A stretch of DNA of 35,000 nt from an uncultured Actinomycetes bacterium. Its GTDB lineage: Bacteria > Actinomycetota > Acidimicrobiia > Acidimicrobiales > Microtrichaceae. The notes under the pieces were generated by a model. The model had not been told where the DNA came from and searched no databases. It saw only the letters and a program-made list of their open reading frames with translations. Positions 23,367 to 30,262 of this stretch are shown piece by piece; the stretch's first letter is position 1; every line of letters begins with the position of its first letter. The stretch covers positions 1 to 35,000 of the forward strand of contig CAIQNH010000060.1 in the NCBI GenBank assembly GCA_903873135.1, read 5' to 3'. A program made the translations under genes and the position numbers.

Positions 23367-24083
23367 TCAGCCGAGCATCCGGCCGACGAGCGACTCGAAC
23401 TCGCCGAGCTCCCGGATCCGGGCGGCGGCGACGGCGTCGGCCCGTCCGGCGAGCATGAGCCGCTTGGTGGCGACGAGCGGCTCGAGCGGCAGGCCGCCGA
23501 TCCGGGCCGCAGCCGAGCGGGCGACGGCGAGCAGGTCGTCGTCGTCGACCACGTCGATCGCGAGCCCGTCGGCGACCGCCCGGTCCGCATCGATCCACGG
23601 CTCGGTGAAGAGGAGCTCGGCGGCCCGCTGCCAACCCACGACCTGTGGGAGCAACAGGCTGGCCGAGGCCTCGGTGGTGACCCCGAGGCTGATGAACGGG
23701 AGCTTCAACCGGGCGCTGCGTCCGACGTAGACCAGGTCGCAGTGCAGCAGCATGGTCGTCCCGATGCCGACCGCGACGCCGTTCACCGCGGCGACGAGCG
23801 GCTTGGGGAACGTCTCGAGACTGGGCATGAACCGCTGGTAGCCCGGCTCACGACCCTCGAAGACCGACGGGTCGGACATCTCCCGGAGGTCCTGTCCGGC
23901 GGTGAACGCCCGCCCTCGTCCGGTGAGCAGGACGCAGCGGACGTCGTCGTCGGTCGCCGCCTCGTCGAGCGCCTCGGCCGCGGCGTACCACAGGTCCTGG
24001 TCGAAGGCGTTGAGCGCATCCGGCCGGTCGAACGTCAGCTCGCGATATCCGTCGCGCGACTCCACGCCCAGGTGATCCGACAC
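23367..24083 (-). CDS. Enoyl-CoA hydratase/isomerase family protein
   Basis: The 238-residue crotonase-fold protein has the expected ELTFDRPDALNAFD start, the oxyanion-hole segments AFTAGQDLREM and AAVNGVAVGIGTTMLLHCDLV, and the helix-rich end for trimer formation. The usual two catalytic glutamates are not obvious: the first position is within GIGTTMLLHCD and the second near LGVTTEAS, closer to PaaG-type isomerases. It probably acts on an acyl-CoA in fatty acid or aromatic degradation; the substrate is not predictable. GTG 24083 was chosen since TACCCT lies 6 nt upstream and the family starts here; the frame is open 15 codons further. Confidence 0.9.
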   Translation of the reverse strand: MSDHLGVESRDGYRELTFDRPDALNAFDQDLWYAAAEALDEAATDDDVRCVLLTGRGRAFTAGQDLREMSDPSVFEGREPGYQRFMPSLETFPKPLVAAVNGVAVGIGTTMLLHCDLVYVGRSARLKLPFISLGVTTEASASLLLPQVVGWQRAAELLFTEPWIDADRAVADGLAIDVVDDDDLLAVARSAAARIGGLPLEPLVATKRLMLAGRADAVAAARIRELGEFESLVGRMLG

Positions 24084-24089
24084 AGGGGG

Positions 24090-24095
24090 AGGGTA
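24090..24095 (-). promoter_or_regulatory. -10 element of the enoyl-CoA hydratase gene (leaderless layout)
   Basis: On the minus strand, TACCCT is followed by 6 nt (ccccct) and GTG 24083. The long inverted repeat at 24103-24146 covers its -35 zone. Confidence 0.5.
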
Positions 24096-24102
24096 GTTGC
24101 CG

Positions 24103-24146
24103 GCGCCCCTTCCCGATCCACTCCGCAATGTTCGGGAAGGGGGCGC
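24103..24146. repeat. Long inverted repeat, 14-bp stem with one bulged G
   Basis: GCGCCCCTTCCCGA (24103-24116) and TCGGGAAGGGGGCGC (24132-24146) pair over 14 bp with a single extra G and a 15-nt loop. It sits directly upstream of the -10 of the leftward enoyl-CoA hydratase gene. Confidence 0.75.
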
Positions 24147-24152
24147 TCGGCG

Positions 24153-24179
24153 GTCGACCGGACCCGCTCTCCGGTCGAC
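24153..24179. repeat. Perfect 10-bp inverted repeat
   Basis: GTCGACCGGA (24153-24162) and TCCGGTCGAC (24170-24179) are perfect inverted copies with a 7-nt centre (cccgctc). It lies 7 bp from the preceding inverted repeat in the same divergent intergenic region. Confidence 0.75.
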
Positions 24180-24218
24180 AGGGCCCCTTGGAGGCCAGAC
24201 ACCACGATGCCGCGCTCA

Positions 24219-24247
24219 CCTCAAGAACGCCTCAAGCCAACCTCAGG
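24219..24247 (+). promoter_or_regulatory. Three direct repeats with exact 11-bp period (response-regulator-type operator)
   Basis: CCTCAAG at 24219 and 24230 and CCTCAGG at 24241 are spaced exactly 11 bp apart, about one helical turn, each with a 4-nt variable gap. OmpR/PhoB-family regulators (for example the PHO boxes of Streptomyces) bind such 7+4 direct repeats. The site lies 80-110 bp upstream of the probable start of the repeat-protein operon. Confidence 0.5.
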
Positions 24248-24327
24248 ATTCTCGACAGAAGGGCCGGGCGGGCTCGGACGGCGAGGACGGTCCCGGCCGG
24301 GGAGTGTCCCCCGCCCCGCCGATCGGC

Positions 24328-24333
24328 AACAAT
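24328..24333 (+). promoter_or_regulatory. -10 element of the nonapeptide-repeat gene (leaderless layout)
   Basis: AACAAT lies 7 nt before GTG 24341. No Shine-Dalgarno is present. Confidence 0.45.
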
Positions 24334-24340
24334 CCACCGG

Positions 24341-25036
24341 GTGGAGCCCGTCCCGCCCAGTCACGGCCAGCCCGACCCGGTCGACCCGGTCGGGTCGACC
24401 GACCCCCTGTGGCCGGTGGACGCTGCGATCGGAGCTGCGGCCAGACTGCTCCGGGTCGCCGGTGGCGTCGGCCGGGCAGTGGTCACCTCGCCGCCGGCCC
24501 AGGCGGTCGTGGGCCTGACCCGCAGTGTCACCCGTCCGCTCGCCGAGGAGGGCCAGCGGCTCCGGGAGGGCTCCGAGGAGGACGGGACCCCGGGCATCGC
24601 CGCCGTCGCCCGTGACATCACCCCCGCGATCGTCGACGTGGTCGACGTCGACGCCATCGTCGACCAGGTCGACGTGGACGCGCTGATCCAGCGGGTCGAC
24701 GTGGACGCGATCATCCGTCGCGTCGACGTGGACGCGATCATCCGTCGCGTCGACGTGGACGCCATCATCCGTCGGGTCGACATCAACGCGATCGTCCAGC
24801 GGGTGGACATGGACGAGCTGATGACCCAGACCGAGCTCGGCTCGATCATCGCCGAGTCCACCACGGGTGTGGCGTCGCAGATCCTCGACTCGGTTCGCAG
24901 CCAGGGCGTCGGGCTCGACGGGTTCGTGGCCCGGTGGGCCAACCGGCTCACCCGGCGGGACCTGGATGCGCTGCCCGCAGGACCGCCCCTGCTCGTCGAT
25001 CCGCCTCGAGCGCTCCCGCCGGGTGGGGCGTCGTGA
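24341..25036 (+). CDS. Nonapeptide-repeat protein upstream of an RDD gene
   Basis: No named family is recognised. The 231 residues comprise a Pro-rich start, a helical segment with a moderately hydrophobic stretch (AIGAAARLLRVAGGVGRAVV), then seven consecutive 9-residue units at 101-163 of the form V-D-[VIM]-[DN]-A-[IL]-[IV]-x-[RQ], then a helix and a Pro-rich C-terminus. With Asp on one side and Ile/Val/Leu on the other, the repeat could be a solenoid or amphipathic helix. There is no signal peptide. Such repeat proteins occur next to RDD membrane proteins in other Actinobacteria (recollection, not checked). It overlaps the RDD gene as GTGA, so they probably act together at the membrane. Confidence 0.75.
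   Translation: MEPVPPSHGQPDPVDPVGSTDPLWPVDAAIGAAARLLRVAGGVGRAVVTSPPAQAVVGLTRSVTRPLAEEGQRLREGSEEDGTPGIAAVARDITPAIVDVVDVDAIVDQVDVDALIQRVDVDAIIRRVDVDAIIRRVDVDAIIRRVDINAIVQRVDMDELMTQTELGSIIAESTTGVASQILDSVRSQGVGLDGFVARWANRLTRRDLDALPAGPPLLVDPPRALPPGGAS
24641..24829 (+). repeat. Seven 27-bp tandem units
   Basis: Units start at 24641, 24668, 24695, 24722, 24749, 24776 and 24803. Units 3 and 4 are identical in DNA (GTCGACGTGGACGCGATCAT and seven more bases) and unit 5 differs by two bases, so the array grew by recent duplication from its middle. The units encode the 9-residue repeats. Confidence 0.9.
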
Positions 25037-25563
25037 CCATCACCACGCCCGCCGACTTCGCGTCGGACGTCACCCTGCAGGGTCACTACGCCGGTGCCGT
25101 GACCCGGGCGACCGCCTTCGCGATCGACCAGACCGTGGCGACGGGCGCCTACGCACTGGCCACCGCGCTCGTGGCGTGGCTCGTGGACGTGGTGATCGGG
25201 CCCGACTTCACGATCAACCCCCACGTCGGGTTCGCCGCGTTCGTGTTCGTCGTCTGGCTGTTCGTCTACTACGCGTACCCGTGGTCGGTGAGCGGCAAGA
25301 CGCTGGGCATGGCGGTACTCGGCATCCGGGTCGTGCAGCGGGACGGCTCGCCGACCGGTCCGCGCAACGGCGTGGTGAGGACGCTGGTGCTGCCGATCAC
25401 GTTCCTCACGCTCGGGATCGGCTTCCTGCCGATCCTCTTCGGCCGGGAGCGACGTGCGCTCCACGACGCCGCCGGGGGCACCGCCGTGGTCTACGACTGG
25501 AACGCCCGGGCGGCCCGACTCCGGTTCCTGGCCCGGCAGAACCCGAGGGAGAGGACGACGTGA
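25033..25563 (+). CDS. RDD-family membrane protein
   Basis: The 176-residue protein has the RDD domain: an Arg/Asp-containing first helix (RATAFAIDQTVATGAYALATAL), a second hydrophobic segment (AAFVFVVWLFVYYAYPW), the conserved GKTLGMAVLGIRVVQRDG turn and the third helix, followed by RALHDAAGGTAVVYD, the family's final Asp motif. RDD proteins are small polytopic membrane proteins; some are thought to be transporters, but this is not established. GTG 25033 overlaps the repeat-protein stop as GTGA, and its own stop overlaps the next start in the same manner, giving a tightly coupled three-gene operon. Confidence 0.9.
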   Translation: MTITTPADFASDVTLQGHYAGAVTRATAFAIDQTVATGAYALATALVAWLVDVVIGPDFTINPHVGFAAFVFVVWLFVYYAYPWSVSGKTLGMAVLGIRVVQRDGSPTGPRNGVVRTLVLPITFLTLGIGFLPILFGRERRALHDAAGGTAVVYDWNARAARLRFLARQNPRERTT

Positions 25564-26408
25564 TCGAGGACGCGCTCCCGCGGCCGCACCGGCCCGACAC
25601 CCCCGAGGCACTGCTCGGCGACCTGCAGGACGTCTGGACGTCGATCGAGGGTCTGCTGGTCTCGCTCGACGACGAGGACTTCGACGCGCCGACGGCCTGC
25701 CCCGGCTGGACGGTGGGCGACGTCGTGGCGCACGTCGTCGGCACCGAGCTGATGATGGCGGGCGAGCCCGCACCGGTCGTCGAGGTACCGGACCTACCGC
25801 ACCTGCGCAACGAGATCGCCCGGGCCAACGAGGCGTGGATCGTGGAGCGTCGGTCCTGGACGCCGGCCCGTCGGGTGGAGGAGTTCCAACAGGTCGTCGC
25901 CCGGCGGACCGCAGAGCTCGCAGGGCTGACCCAGGCCGACGTCGACGCGCCGAGCTGGACACCGGCAGGGAACGACACCCTGGGGCGGTTCCTCCAGATC
26001 CGGGTGTTCGACACCTGGATCCACGAGCTCGACGTCCGGGACGCCCTCGGCGCCGGCGGCCACGAGTCCGGGCCGTCAGTCACCCGGACGCTCGCCGAGG
26101 TCGGCAACGCACTGGGGTTCGTGGTCGGGAAGCGAGCCGGGGCGCCCGACGGTACGTGGGTGCGCATCGAGCTCCCGGGTCCCGAGGCGGCGGCGTTCGA
26201 CGTGGTGGTCGACGGTCGGGCGCAGGTGGTCGGAGCGCACCCCGCCGGGGAGCCCACCGTCCTGCTCTCGGCGAGCAGCACCGAGTTCGTCCGCTGCGTC
26301 GCCGGGCGTGTGGACCCGCTGGCCTCGCTCGCAGACGGCTCCCTCACCCTGCGAGGCGAGGGTGATCTCGGTCGGCGTCTGGTGGTCGCCCTGCCCTACA
26401 CGATCTGA
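25560..26408 (+). CDS. Maleylpyruvate isomerase N-terminal-domain (MDMPI/DinB-like) protein
   Basis: The 282-residue protein belongs to the TIGR03083 type of DinB-fold proteins. The N-terminal four-helix bundle has CPGWTVGDVVAHVVGTE with a metal-ligand His, and the later helix DTWIHELDVRDALG has the H-x3-D pair typical of the metal site. The C-terminal half resembles the MDMPI C-terminal (SCP2-like) domain. Related enzymes use mycothiol as thiol cofactor; most are of unknown substrate. GTG 25560 overlaps the RDD stop as GTGA, with GGGAGAGGA upstream. The link to the two membrane-associated partners is not understood. Confidence 0.85.
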   Translation: MIEDALPRPHRPDTPEALLGDLQDVWTSIEGLLVSLDDEDFDAPTACPGWTVGDVVAHVVGTELMMAGEPAPVVEVPDLPHLRNEIARANEAWIVERRSWTPARRVEEFQQVVARRTAELAGLTQADVDAPSWTPAGNDTLGRFLQIRVFDTWIHELDVRDALGAGGHESGPSVTRTLAEVGNALGFVVGKRAGAPDGTWVRIELPGPEAAAFDVVVDGRAQVVGAHPAGEPTVLLSASSTEFVRCVAGRVDPLASLADGSLTLRGEGDLGRRLVVALPYTI

Positions 26409-26443
26409 GCGGCGGAACCCCGGCCCCGGGTCGGCCCGGGTCC

Positions 26444-26472
26444 TAGGATCGGACGCACCGACGTCGAGGAGG
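26444..26472 (+). promoter_or_regulatory. Promoter -10 and Shine-Dalgarno of the DUF3558-like lipoprotein gene
   Basis: TAGGAT (26444-26449) is followed by a short leader and GAGGAGG (26466-26472), 5 nt before GTG 26478. This is one of the few leadered starts of the window. Confidence 0.55.
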
Positions 26473-26477
26473 TCGCC

Positions 26478-27095
26478 GTGCTCAGGACCACGATCATCGT
26501 CAGTCTGACCCTGGGGATCCTGGGTCTCGGTGCCTGCGGAGGCGGTGACGACACCGGCGGCGGCGCCGCCGACACGAGTTCGTCGTCCGGTGCCGGTACG
26601 TCCGGTTCCAGCACGTCCGGTGCCGGCACGTCCGATACCGGCACGGCGAGTTCGCTCGAGCCGATCGACGTGTGCAGTCTGTTGAGCGACTCCGAGGTGG
26701 CGTCGGTCGGCGCCGGAGGTACCGGCGAGCCGACACCTCGGCCGTCGGCACCGAACGTCCAGTGGGACTCGTGCACCTGGGGCGCACTCACGGATCCCAC
26801 GGCCCTGATCGTGCAGGTGCAGCAACTGGCACCGGGCGAATCCATGGACGCGCTGAGAGGCCTCCTCAGCGCCGGTGAGGCCACCGGCGAACCCGAGACG
26901 CCGGTGTCGGTGGGCGAGGACGGAGCGCTCTACAACGTCGCGATCCTCGGTGGTGGCGGTGGTGGGGGTGTCGGGAAGTCCGTCTCGTTCCTCACCGCCG
27001 ACGGCGCCCGTGTGGCCGTCTCGGTCACGGGGGAGGACGTCGACGTCCCTGCTCTGACGGCGCTGGCTGAGCGGGTGGCCGAGCAGGTGGGCTGA
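26478..27095 (+). CDS. DUF3558-like lipoprotein
   Basis: The 205-residue protein has a lipoprotein signal peptide with lipobox LGAC (C20), a Gly/Ser/Thr-rich linker with SGAGTSG-type repeats (about 21-55) and a small domain beginning EPIDVCSLLSDSEVASV with a later QWDSCTWG. Two cysteines in this pattern are typical of DUF3558 cell-envelope lipoproteins of Actinobacteria, whose function is unknown. A poly-Gly run (GGGGGGGV near 155-162) is present. It stands alone with a promoter and is followed by carD. Confidence 0.82.
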   Translation: MLRTTIIVSLTLGILGLGACGGGDDTGGGAADTSSSSGAGTSGSSTSGAGTSDTGTASSLEPIDVCSLLSDSEVASVGAGGTGEPTPRPSAPNVQWDSCTWGALTDPTALIVQVQQLAPGESMDALRGLLSAGEATGEPETPVSVGEDGALYNVAILGGGGGGGVGKSVSFLTADGARVAVSVTGEDVDVPALTALAERVAEQVG

Positions 27096-27129
27096 GCCGG
27101 GGCGGGAGGGGTCCACGACCGGGCTCTGC

Positions 27130-27135
27130 TAGAAT
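27130..27135 (+). promoter_or_regulatory. -10 element of carD
   Basis: TAGAAT lies about 40 nt before the chosen start, giving a leader that ends with GAGG (27167-27170). Confidence 0.5.
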
Positions 27136-27176
27136 CGACCGTCCCCCAGAAGTCCGTCCAGCGTGTGAGGCAGTCA

Positions 27177-27656
27177 GTGTCGTTCGATGTCGGTGACCGC
27201 GTCGTGTACCCCCACCACGGCGCCGCGGTGATCACCAAGCGGGAGAAGCGGAAGATCAACGGCAGCACCACCGAGTACCTGGTGCTGGTCATGGCGCACG
27301 GCGAGCTGACGCTCTCGGTGCCGGTCGACAAGGCCGACGAGGTCGGCATGCGTCCGCCGATCGGCAAGGACGAGGTCGACGACCTCTTCGACCTGCTCGC
27401 CAAGAAGGACATCCGCGAGCCCGCCAACTGGAGCCGGCGCTTCAAGAACCACCAGGAGAAGCTCAAGTCGGGGGACGTCTACCAGGTGGCCGAGGTGGTG
27501 CGGAACCTGGCGCTGCGTGACCAGGCCAAGGGGCTCTCTGCCGGTGAGAAGTCGATGTTCCTCAAGGCGCGCAGCGTGCTGGTCTCCGAGCTGAGCTTCG
27601 CGCTCGACGTCGACGAGGACGAGGCCCAGCGGCGCGTCGAGGCCCAGCTGTCCTGA
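27177..27656 (+). CDS. carD: CarD-family RNA polymerase-binding regulator
   Basis: CarD binds the RNA polymerase beta subunit and stabilises open complexes, especially at rRNA promoters. The 159-residue protein matches M. tuberculosis CarD (162 residues) along its whole length: FDVGDRVVYPHHGAAVI, EYLVLVMAHGELTLSVPV in the Tudor-like RNAP-interaction domain, and NWSRRFKNHQEKLKSGDVYQVAEVVRNL with its conserved Trp in the DNA-binding domain. GTG 27177 was chosen because it aligns with the family start and has GAGG 6 nt upstream; GTG 27165 would add four residues. In Mycobacterium ispD and ispF follow; here an unrelated gene follows. Confidence 0.95.
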   Translation: MSFDVGDRVVYPHHGAAVITKREKRKINGSTTEYLVLVMAHGELTLSVPVDKADEVGMRPPIGKDEVDDLFDLLAKKDIREPANWSRRFKNHQEKLKSGDVYQVAEVVRNLALRDQAKGLSAGEKSMFLKARSVLVSELSFALDVDEDEAQRRVEAQLS

Positions 27657-28483
27657 ACCCCCGCATCCTCCAGCTGCTCGCCGACACCGACGACGACGAC
27701 GTCGCCCGGTTGGCGCTCGACCGGCACCGCTGGTGGTCGGAGCTCGGCGTCCCGGTCAGGACCCTGGCGCTCGCTCCCGGTCGACGGGGCGGTCTCGACG
27801 CCGAGGTCCCGGTCCTCGCCCCCTCGCCCCGATCCCTGGCACTGCGGGGGGTGCTCCGGACGGAACTCGAGTGGGCGGAGGTCGTCGTGCTCGTGGGCGA
27901 GGCGGTGTCGCTCGAGGGGTCGGGACGCCTCGGTCGCCGGCCGCCGCCCCTCGTGCTCGACGACGGGCTCGGACCTCGTGCCGTGGCTCGCGCTCCGGAG
28001 ATCTCCCCGGCGGAGCGGACCGCTGCCCGGGCGCAGCTGGGCGTGGGCGACCGGACGGCCTGGCTGCTGGCCCACGACCCCCGGGACCGCCGTCGGGCCC
28101 GGTCGGTGGCACTCGAGCTGCCCGGCGCCCTCCGGCTGGACCACGACCGCCCGGAAACCCGGGAGCTGGTGGTCGCCGCTGCCGACGTCGTGGTCTCCCC
28201 GGTTCCCGTCGACGCCGTCCCGCTCGACCTGCTCGTCGCTGCCGGACGTGGCGTCCCGGCCGTCGCGGTCGACTCACCGGCGCTGCGCCCCTTCGTGGAC
28301 GAGCGGACCGGCGCGCTGGTGCCGGACGACCCCGTCGCCCTCGCCCGCGCAGTGTCGATCGTCGGCGGTGGGTCCCGTCGGGTGGAGCTGGGCCGTGGGG
28401 CCGCTGCCCGCGTCCGGAGCGAGGCCGACCCTGAGGACTGGTCGGGGGCGTGGCTGCAGCGCTGCCGGTCGGCGCTACCGTGA
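27653..28483 (+). CDS. GT4-like (GT-B fold) glycosyltransferase-related protein
   Basis: The product looks like a reduced GT4 glycosyltransferase: an N-terminal RILQLLADTDDDDVARLALDRHRWWSELG resembling the GT-B start, and a C-terminal block DLLVAAGRGVPAVAVDSPALRPFV matching the nucleotide-sugar-binding region with its E-x7-E position degenerated. About 276 residues is shorter than usual (350-400). No ATG, GTG or TTG exists near the N-terminus: the frame opens after the stop at 27545-27547, the first normal start is TTG 27710, and the family-like N-terminus requires CTG 27653, which overlaps the carD stop as CTGA. Activity is uncertain; the acceptor is unknown. Confidence 0.6.
   Translation: MNPRILQLLADTDDDDVARLALDRHRWWSELGVPVRTLALAPGRRGGLDAEVPVLAPSPRSLALRGVLRTELEWAEVVVLVGEAVSLEGSGRLGRRPPPLVLDDGLGPRAVARAPEISPAERTAARAQLGVGDRTAWLLAHDPRDRRRARSVALELPGALRLDHDRPETRELVVAAADVVVSPVPVDAVPLDLLVAAGRGVPAVAVDSPALRPFVDERTGALVPDDPVALARAVSIVGGGSRRVELGRGAAARVRSEADPEDWSGAWLQRCRSALP
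28476..28481 (+). promoter_or_regulatory. -10-like element before the second lipoprotein gene
   Basis: TACCGT ends 10 nt before ATG 28492 and overlaps the GTG at 28480. It favours ATG as the start if transcription begins here, whereas the GTGA overlap favours GTG in read-through transcripts. Confidence 0.35.
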
Positions 28484-29244
28484 GTCGCACGATGCGGTTC
28501 CGCTCGGCGACGATCCCGTCCGTCCTCGTGGCGGTGCTGTGCGCCCTGACGGTGGCCTGCGTGCCGAGCGACACCGAGGGGGCGACCGAGCTCGACGACG
28601 GCTCCGGCTTCGCCCCGCCCGGACGGACCGCACCCGTGTTCCCTCCCACCGGTCTCGTTCCGGCCGAACTGCTCGTCGCCGGGATCGTCTACGACATGAC
28701 CGAGGCGCCGGTCGACCGCAACGTGTGGGTCCCCGACGAGCCGTCCGCCACCTGCGCGGCCCGCGGGATCGTCGACGGTCTCGGGGCCGCCCGCCTGTCC
28801 GAACTCGGGTACCGCCCGGGCACCGACGGCAACGGGCTCGTCCAGGTCGCGCTCACCACCGCCGAGCGGGAGCTCGTCGCGGACCGGGTGGCCGGCTGCG
28901 TCGACCTGCGTGACGCGGTGGGGACGCTGCTCATGGGTGACGACCAGATGAGCGGTGACGACGCGGCGTGCATCGCCGACGGTCTCGAGCAGCGGGGCCT
29001 GCTCGCCCGGTTCGCCTCGGCGTTCGCCTTCGGCGAGAACGTCGACCCCCTGTCGGGGGACGGTGCCCTGGCCGACGCCCTCCTGACGAGCGCCCAGGTG
29101 TGCGTGGGCTCGGACGCGTTCGACTGGCTCGACTCGGAGCTGCCGGGGAGCGACGACGGGACCGCACCCGCCCCGACGACGACGGTGCCGGGCACCCCCG
29201 ACGGGCTCGCCAACCGCACCGGTTCGGCCGGGACCACCCCGTGA
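28480..29244 (+). CDS. Predicted lipoprotein of unknown function
   Basis: No family recognised. The 254-residue product has a signal peptide with lipobox LTVAC (C27), an Asp/Glu/Thr-rich linker, a helical domain with four cysteines in two alike halves (CAARGIVDGLG with CVDLRDAV, and CIADGLEQRGL with CVGSDAFDWL), and a Thr/Pro-rich tail (TTTVPGTP). The two halves, each starting with a Cys and G-L pattern, suggest an internal duplication. GTG 28480 overlaps the previous stop as GTGA; ATG 28492 is an alternative. It is followed by lgt, the enzyme that lipidates such proteins. Confidence 0.72.
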   Translation: MSRTMRFRSATIPSVLVAVLCALTVACVPSDTEGATELDDGSGFAPPGRTAPVFPPTGLVPAELLVAGIVYDMTEAPVDRNVWVPDEPSATCAARGIVDGLGAARLSELGYRPGTDGNGLVQVALTTAERELVADRVAGCVDLRDAVGTLLMGDDQMSGDDAACIADGLEQRGLLARFASAFAFGENVDPLSGDGALADALLTSAQVCVGSDAFDWLDSELPGSDDGTAPAPTTTVPGTPDGLANRTGSAGTTP

Positions 29245-29259
29245 GCCACCCGGGTCGGC

Positions 29260-29265
29260 CATGAT
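29260..29265 (+). promoter_or_regulatory. Possible -10 element of lgt
   Basis: CATGAT lies 7 nt before the in-frame GTG 29273. If it is used, lgt would be leaderless and start four codons later than annotated. It is weaker than the other examples. Confidence 0.3.
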
Positions 29266-30262
29266 GACGTCCGTGTCCACGCTGATCTGGGCGTCCATCC
29301 CGTCGCCACCGTCGCAGTCCCTGAACATCGGGCCGCTGTCGTTCCGGATGTACGGGCTCTGCATCGCTCTCGGGGTGCTGGCTGCGATCGCCCTGGCCCG
29401 GAAGCGCTGGAGCGACTGGGGTGGGGACCCCGAGGACCTGGTGACGATCGCCCTCGGGGCCGTGCCGGCGGGGCTCGTCGGCGCCCGGCTCTACCACGTC
29501 GTCACCGACTTCTCGGACAAGTACTCCTGCGGGACCGACACGGGGTGCTGGTGGCCCGACGCCTTCCTCATCTGGAAGGGCGGTCTGGGCATCCCGGGTG
29601 CCATCCTCCTCGGGACGCTGGTCGGCATCGCCATCGCCGTGCGCATCGGCCTGGACTGGAAGCGGGGGCTCGACGTCGCCGCGCCGTGCCTGCCCGTCGC
29701 GCAGGCGATCGGCAGACTGGGCAACTGGTTCAACCAGGAGCTCTACGGACGGCCCACCGACCTGCCGTGGGGACTGGAGATCGATCCGGCGTACCGTCCG
29801 GACCAGTTCCTCGACGTCAGCACGTTCCACCCGACCTTCCTCTACGAGGCGCTCTGGAACCTGGGTCTGGCGCTCCTGATCATCGTCGGGGCCAAGCGGA
29901 TCGTCCTCCGCCCGGGTCGGTGGTTCGCCGTCTACGTGATCGGCTACGGGCTGGGCCGGCTGTGGGTCGAGTCGCTCCGCATCGACGCGGCCACGCAGGT
30001 GCTCGGGCTCCGGGTCAACACCTGGACGTCGTTGATCGCCATCGGGCTCGGCCTGCTGTGGCTGTTCTGGAGGGGCTCGCCGATCGACCGTGAGGGCACC
30101 GCCAGGCTGCGGGCCGGCGAGCCGCTGCGGGACATCTTCAACCTGCAGCCCGCCACGGGGCTCCACCCGGACGCCCTGCCCGTGCCGCCGGCGGACCTCG
30201 ATCCGGAGCTGCACGTGGCCCAGGAGCTCGAGGGTCAGCCCGACCAGACCTCGTCGGACTGA
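29261..30262 (+). CDS. lgt: Prolipoprotein diacylglyceryl transferase
   Basis: Lgt transfers diacylglycerol from phosphatidylglycerol to the lipobox cysteine of prolipoproteins at the inner membrane. The 333-residue polytopic protein has about seven helices, YGLCIALGVLAA near the N-terminus, the HPTFLYEALWN block and the signature GRLGNWFNQELYG at 151-163. It has a hydrophilic C-terminal tail of about 60 residues, longer than in many Gram-negative enzymes. ATG 29261 is used here; ATG 29264 and GTG 29273 are in frame, and no Shine-Dalgarno decides between them. Its 3' end overlaps the convergent beta-lactamase-like gene by 28 bp. lspA, the next enzyme of the pathway, is at 359. Confidence 0.95.
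   Translation: MMTSVSTLIWASIPSPPSQSLNIGPLSFRMYGLCIALGVLAAIALARKRWSDWGGDPEDLVTIALGAVPAGLVGARLYHVVTDFSDKYSCGTDTGCWWPDAFLIWKGGLGIPGAILLGTLVGIAIAVRIGLDWKRGLDVAAPCLPVAQAIGRLGNWFNQELYGRPTDLPWGLEIDPAYRPDQFLDVSTFHPTFLYEALWNLGLALLIIVGAKRIVLRPGRWFAVYVIGYGLGRLWVESLRIDAATQVLGLRVNTWTSLIAIGLGLLWLFWRGSPIDREGTARLRAGEPLRDIFNLQPATGLHPDALPVPPADLDPELHVAQELEGQPDQTSSD

Noticed and set aside
23367-24083. MenB (naphthoate synthase) for the crotonase-fold protein
   Set aside because: The protein is too short (238 residues) and lacks MenB-specific segments; only a general enoyl-CoA hydratase/isomerase call is justified.
27653-28483. ispD or ispF after carD, as in Mycobacterium
   Set aside because: The product lacks the cytidylyltransferase and MECDP-synthase motifs and looks GT-B-like instead.
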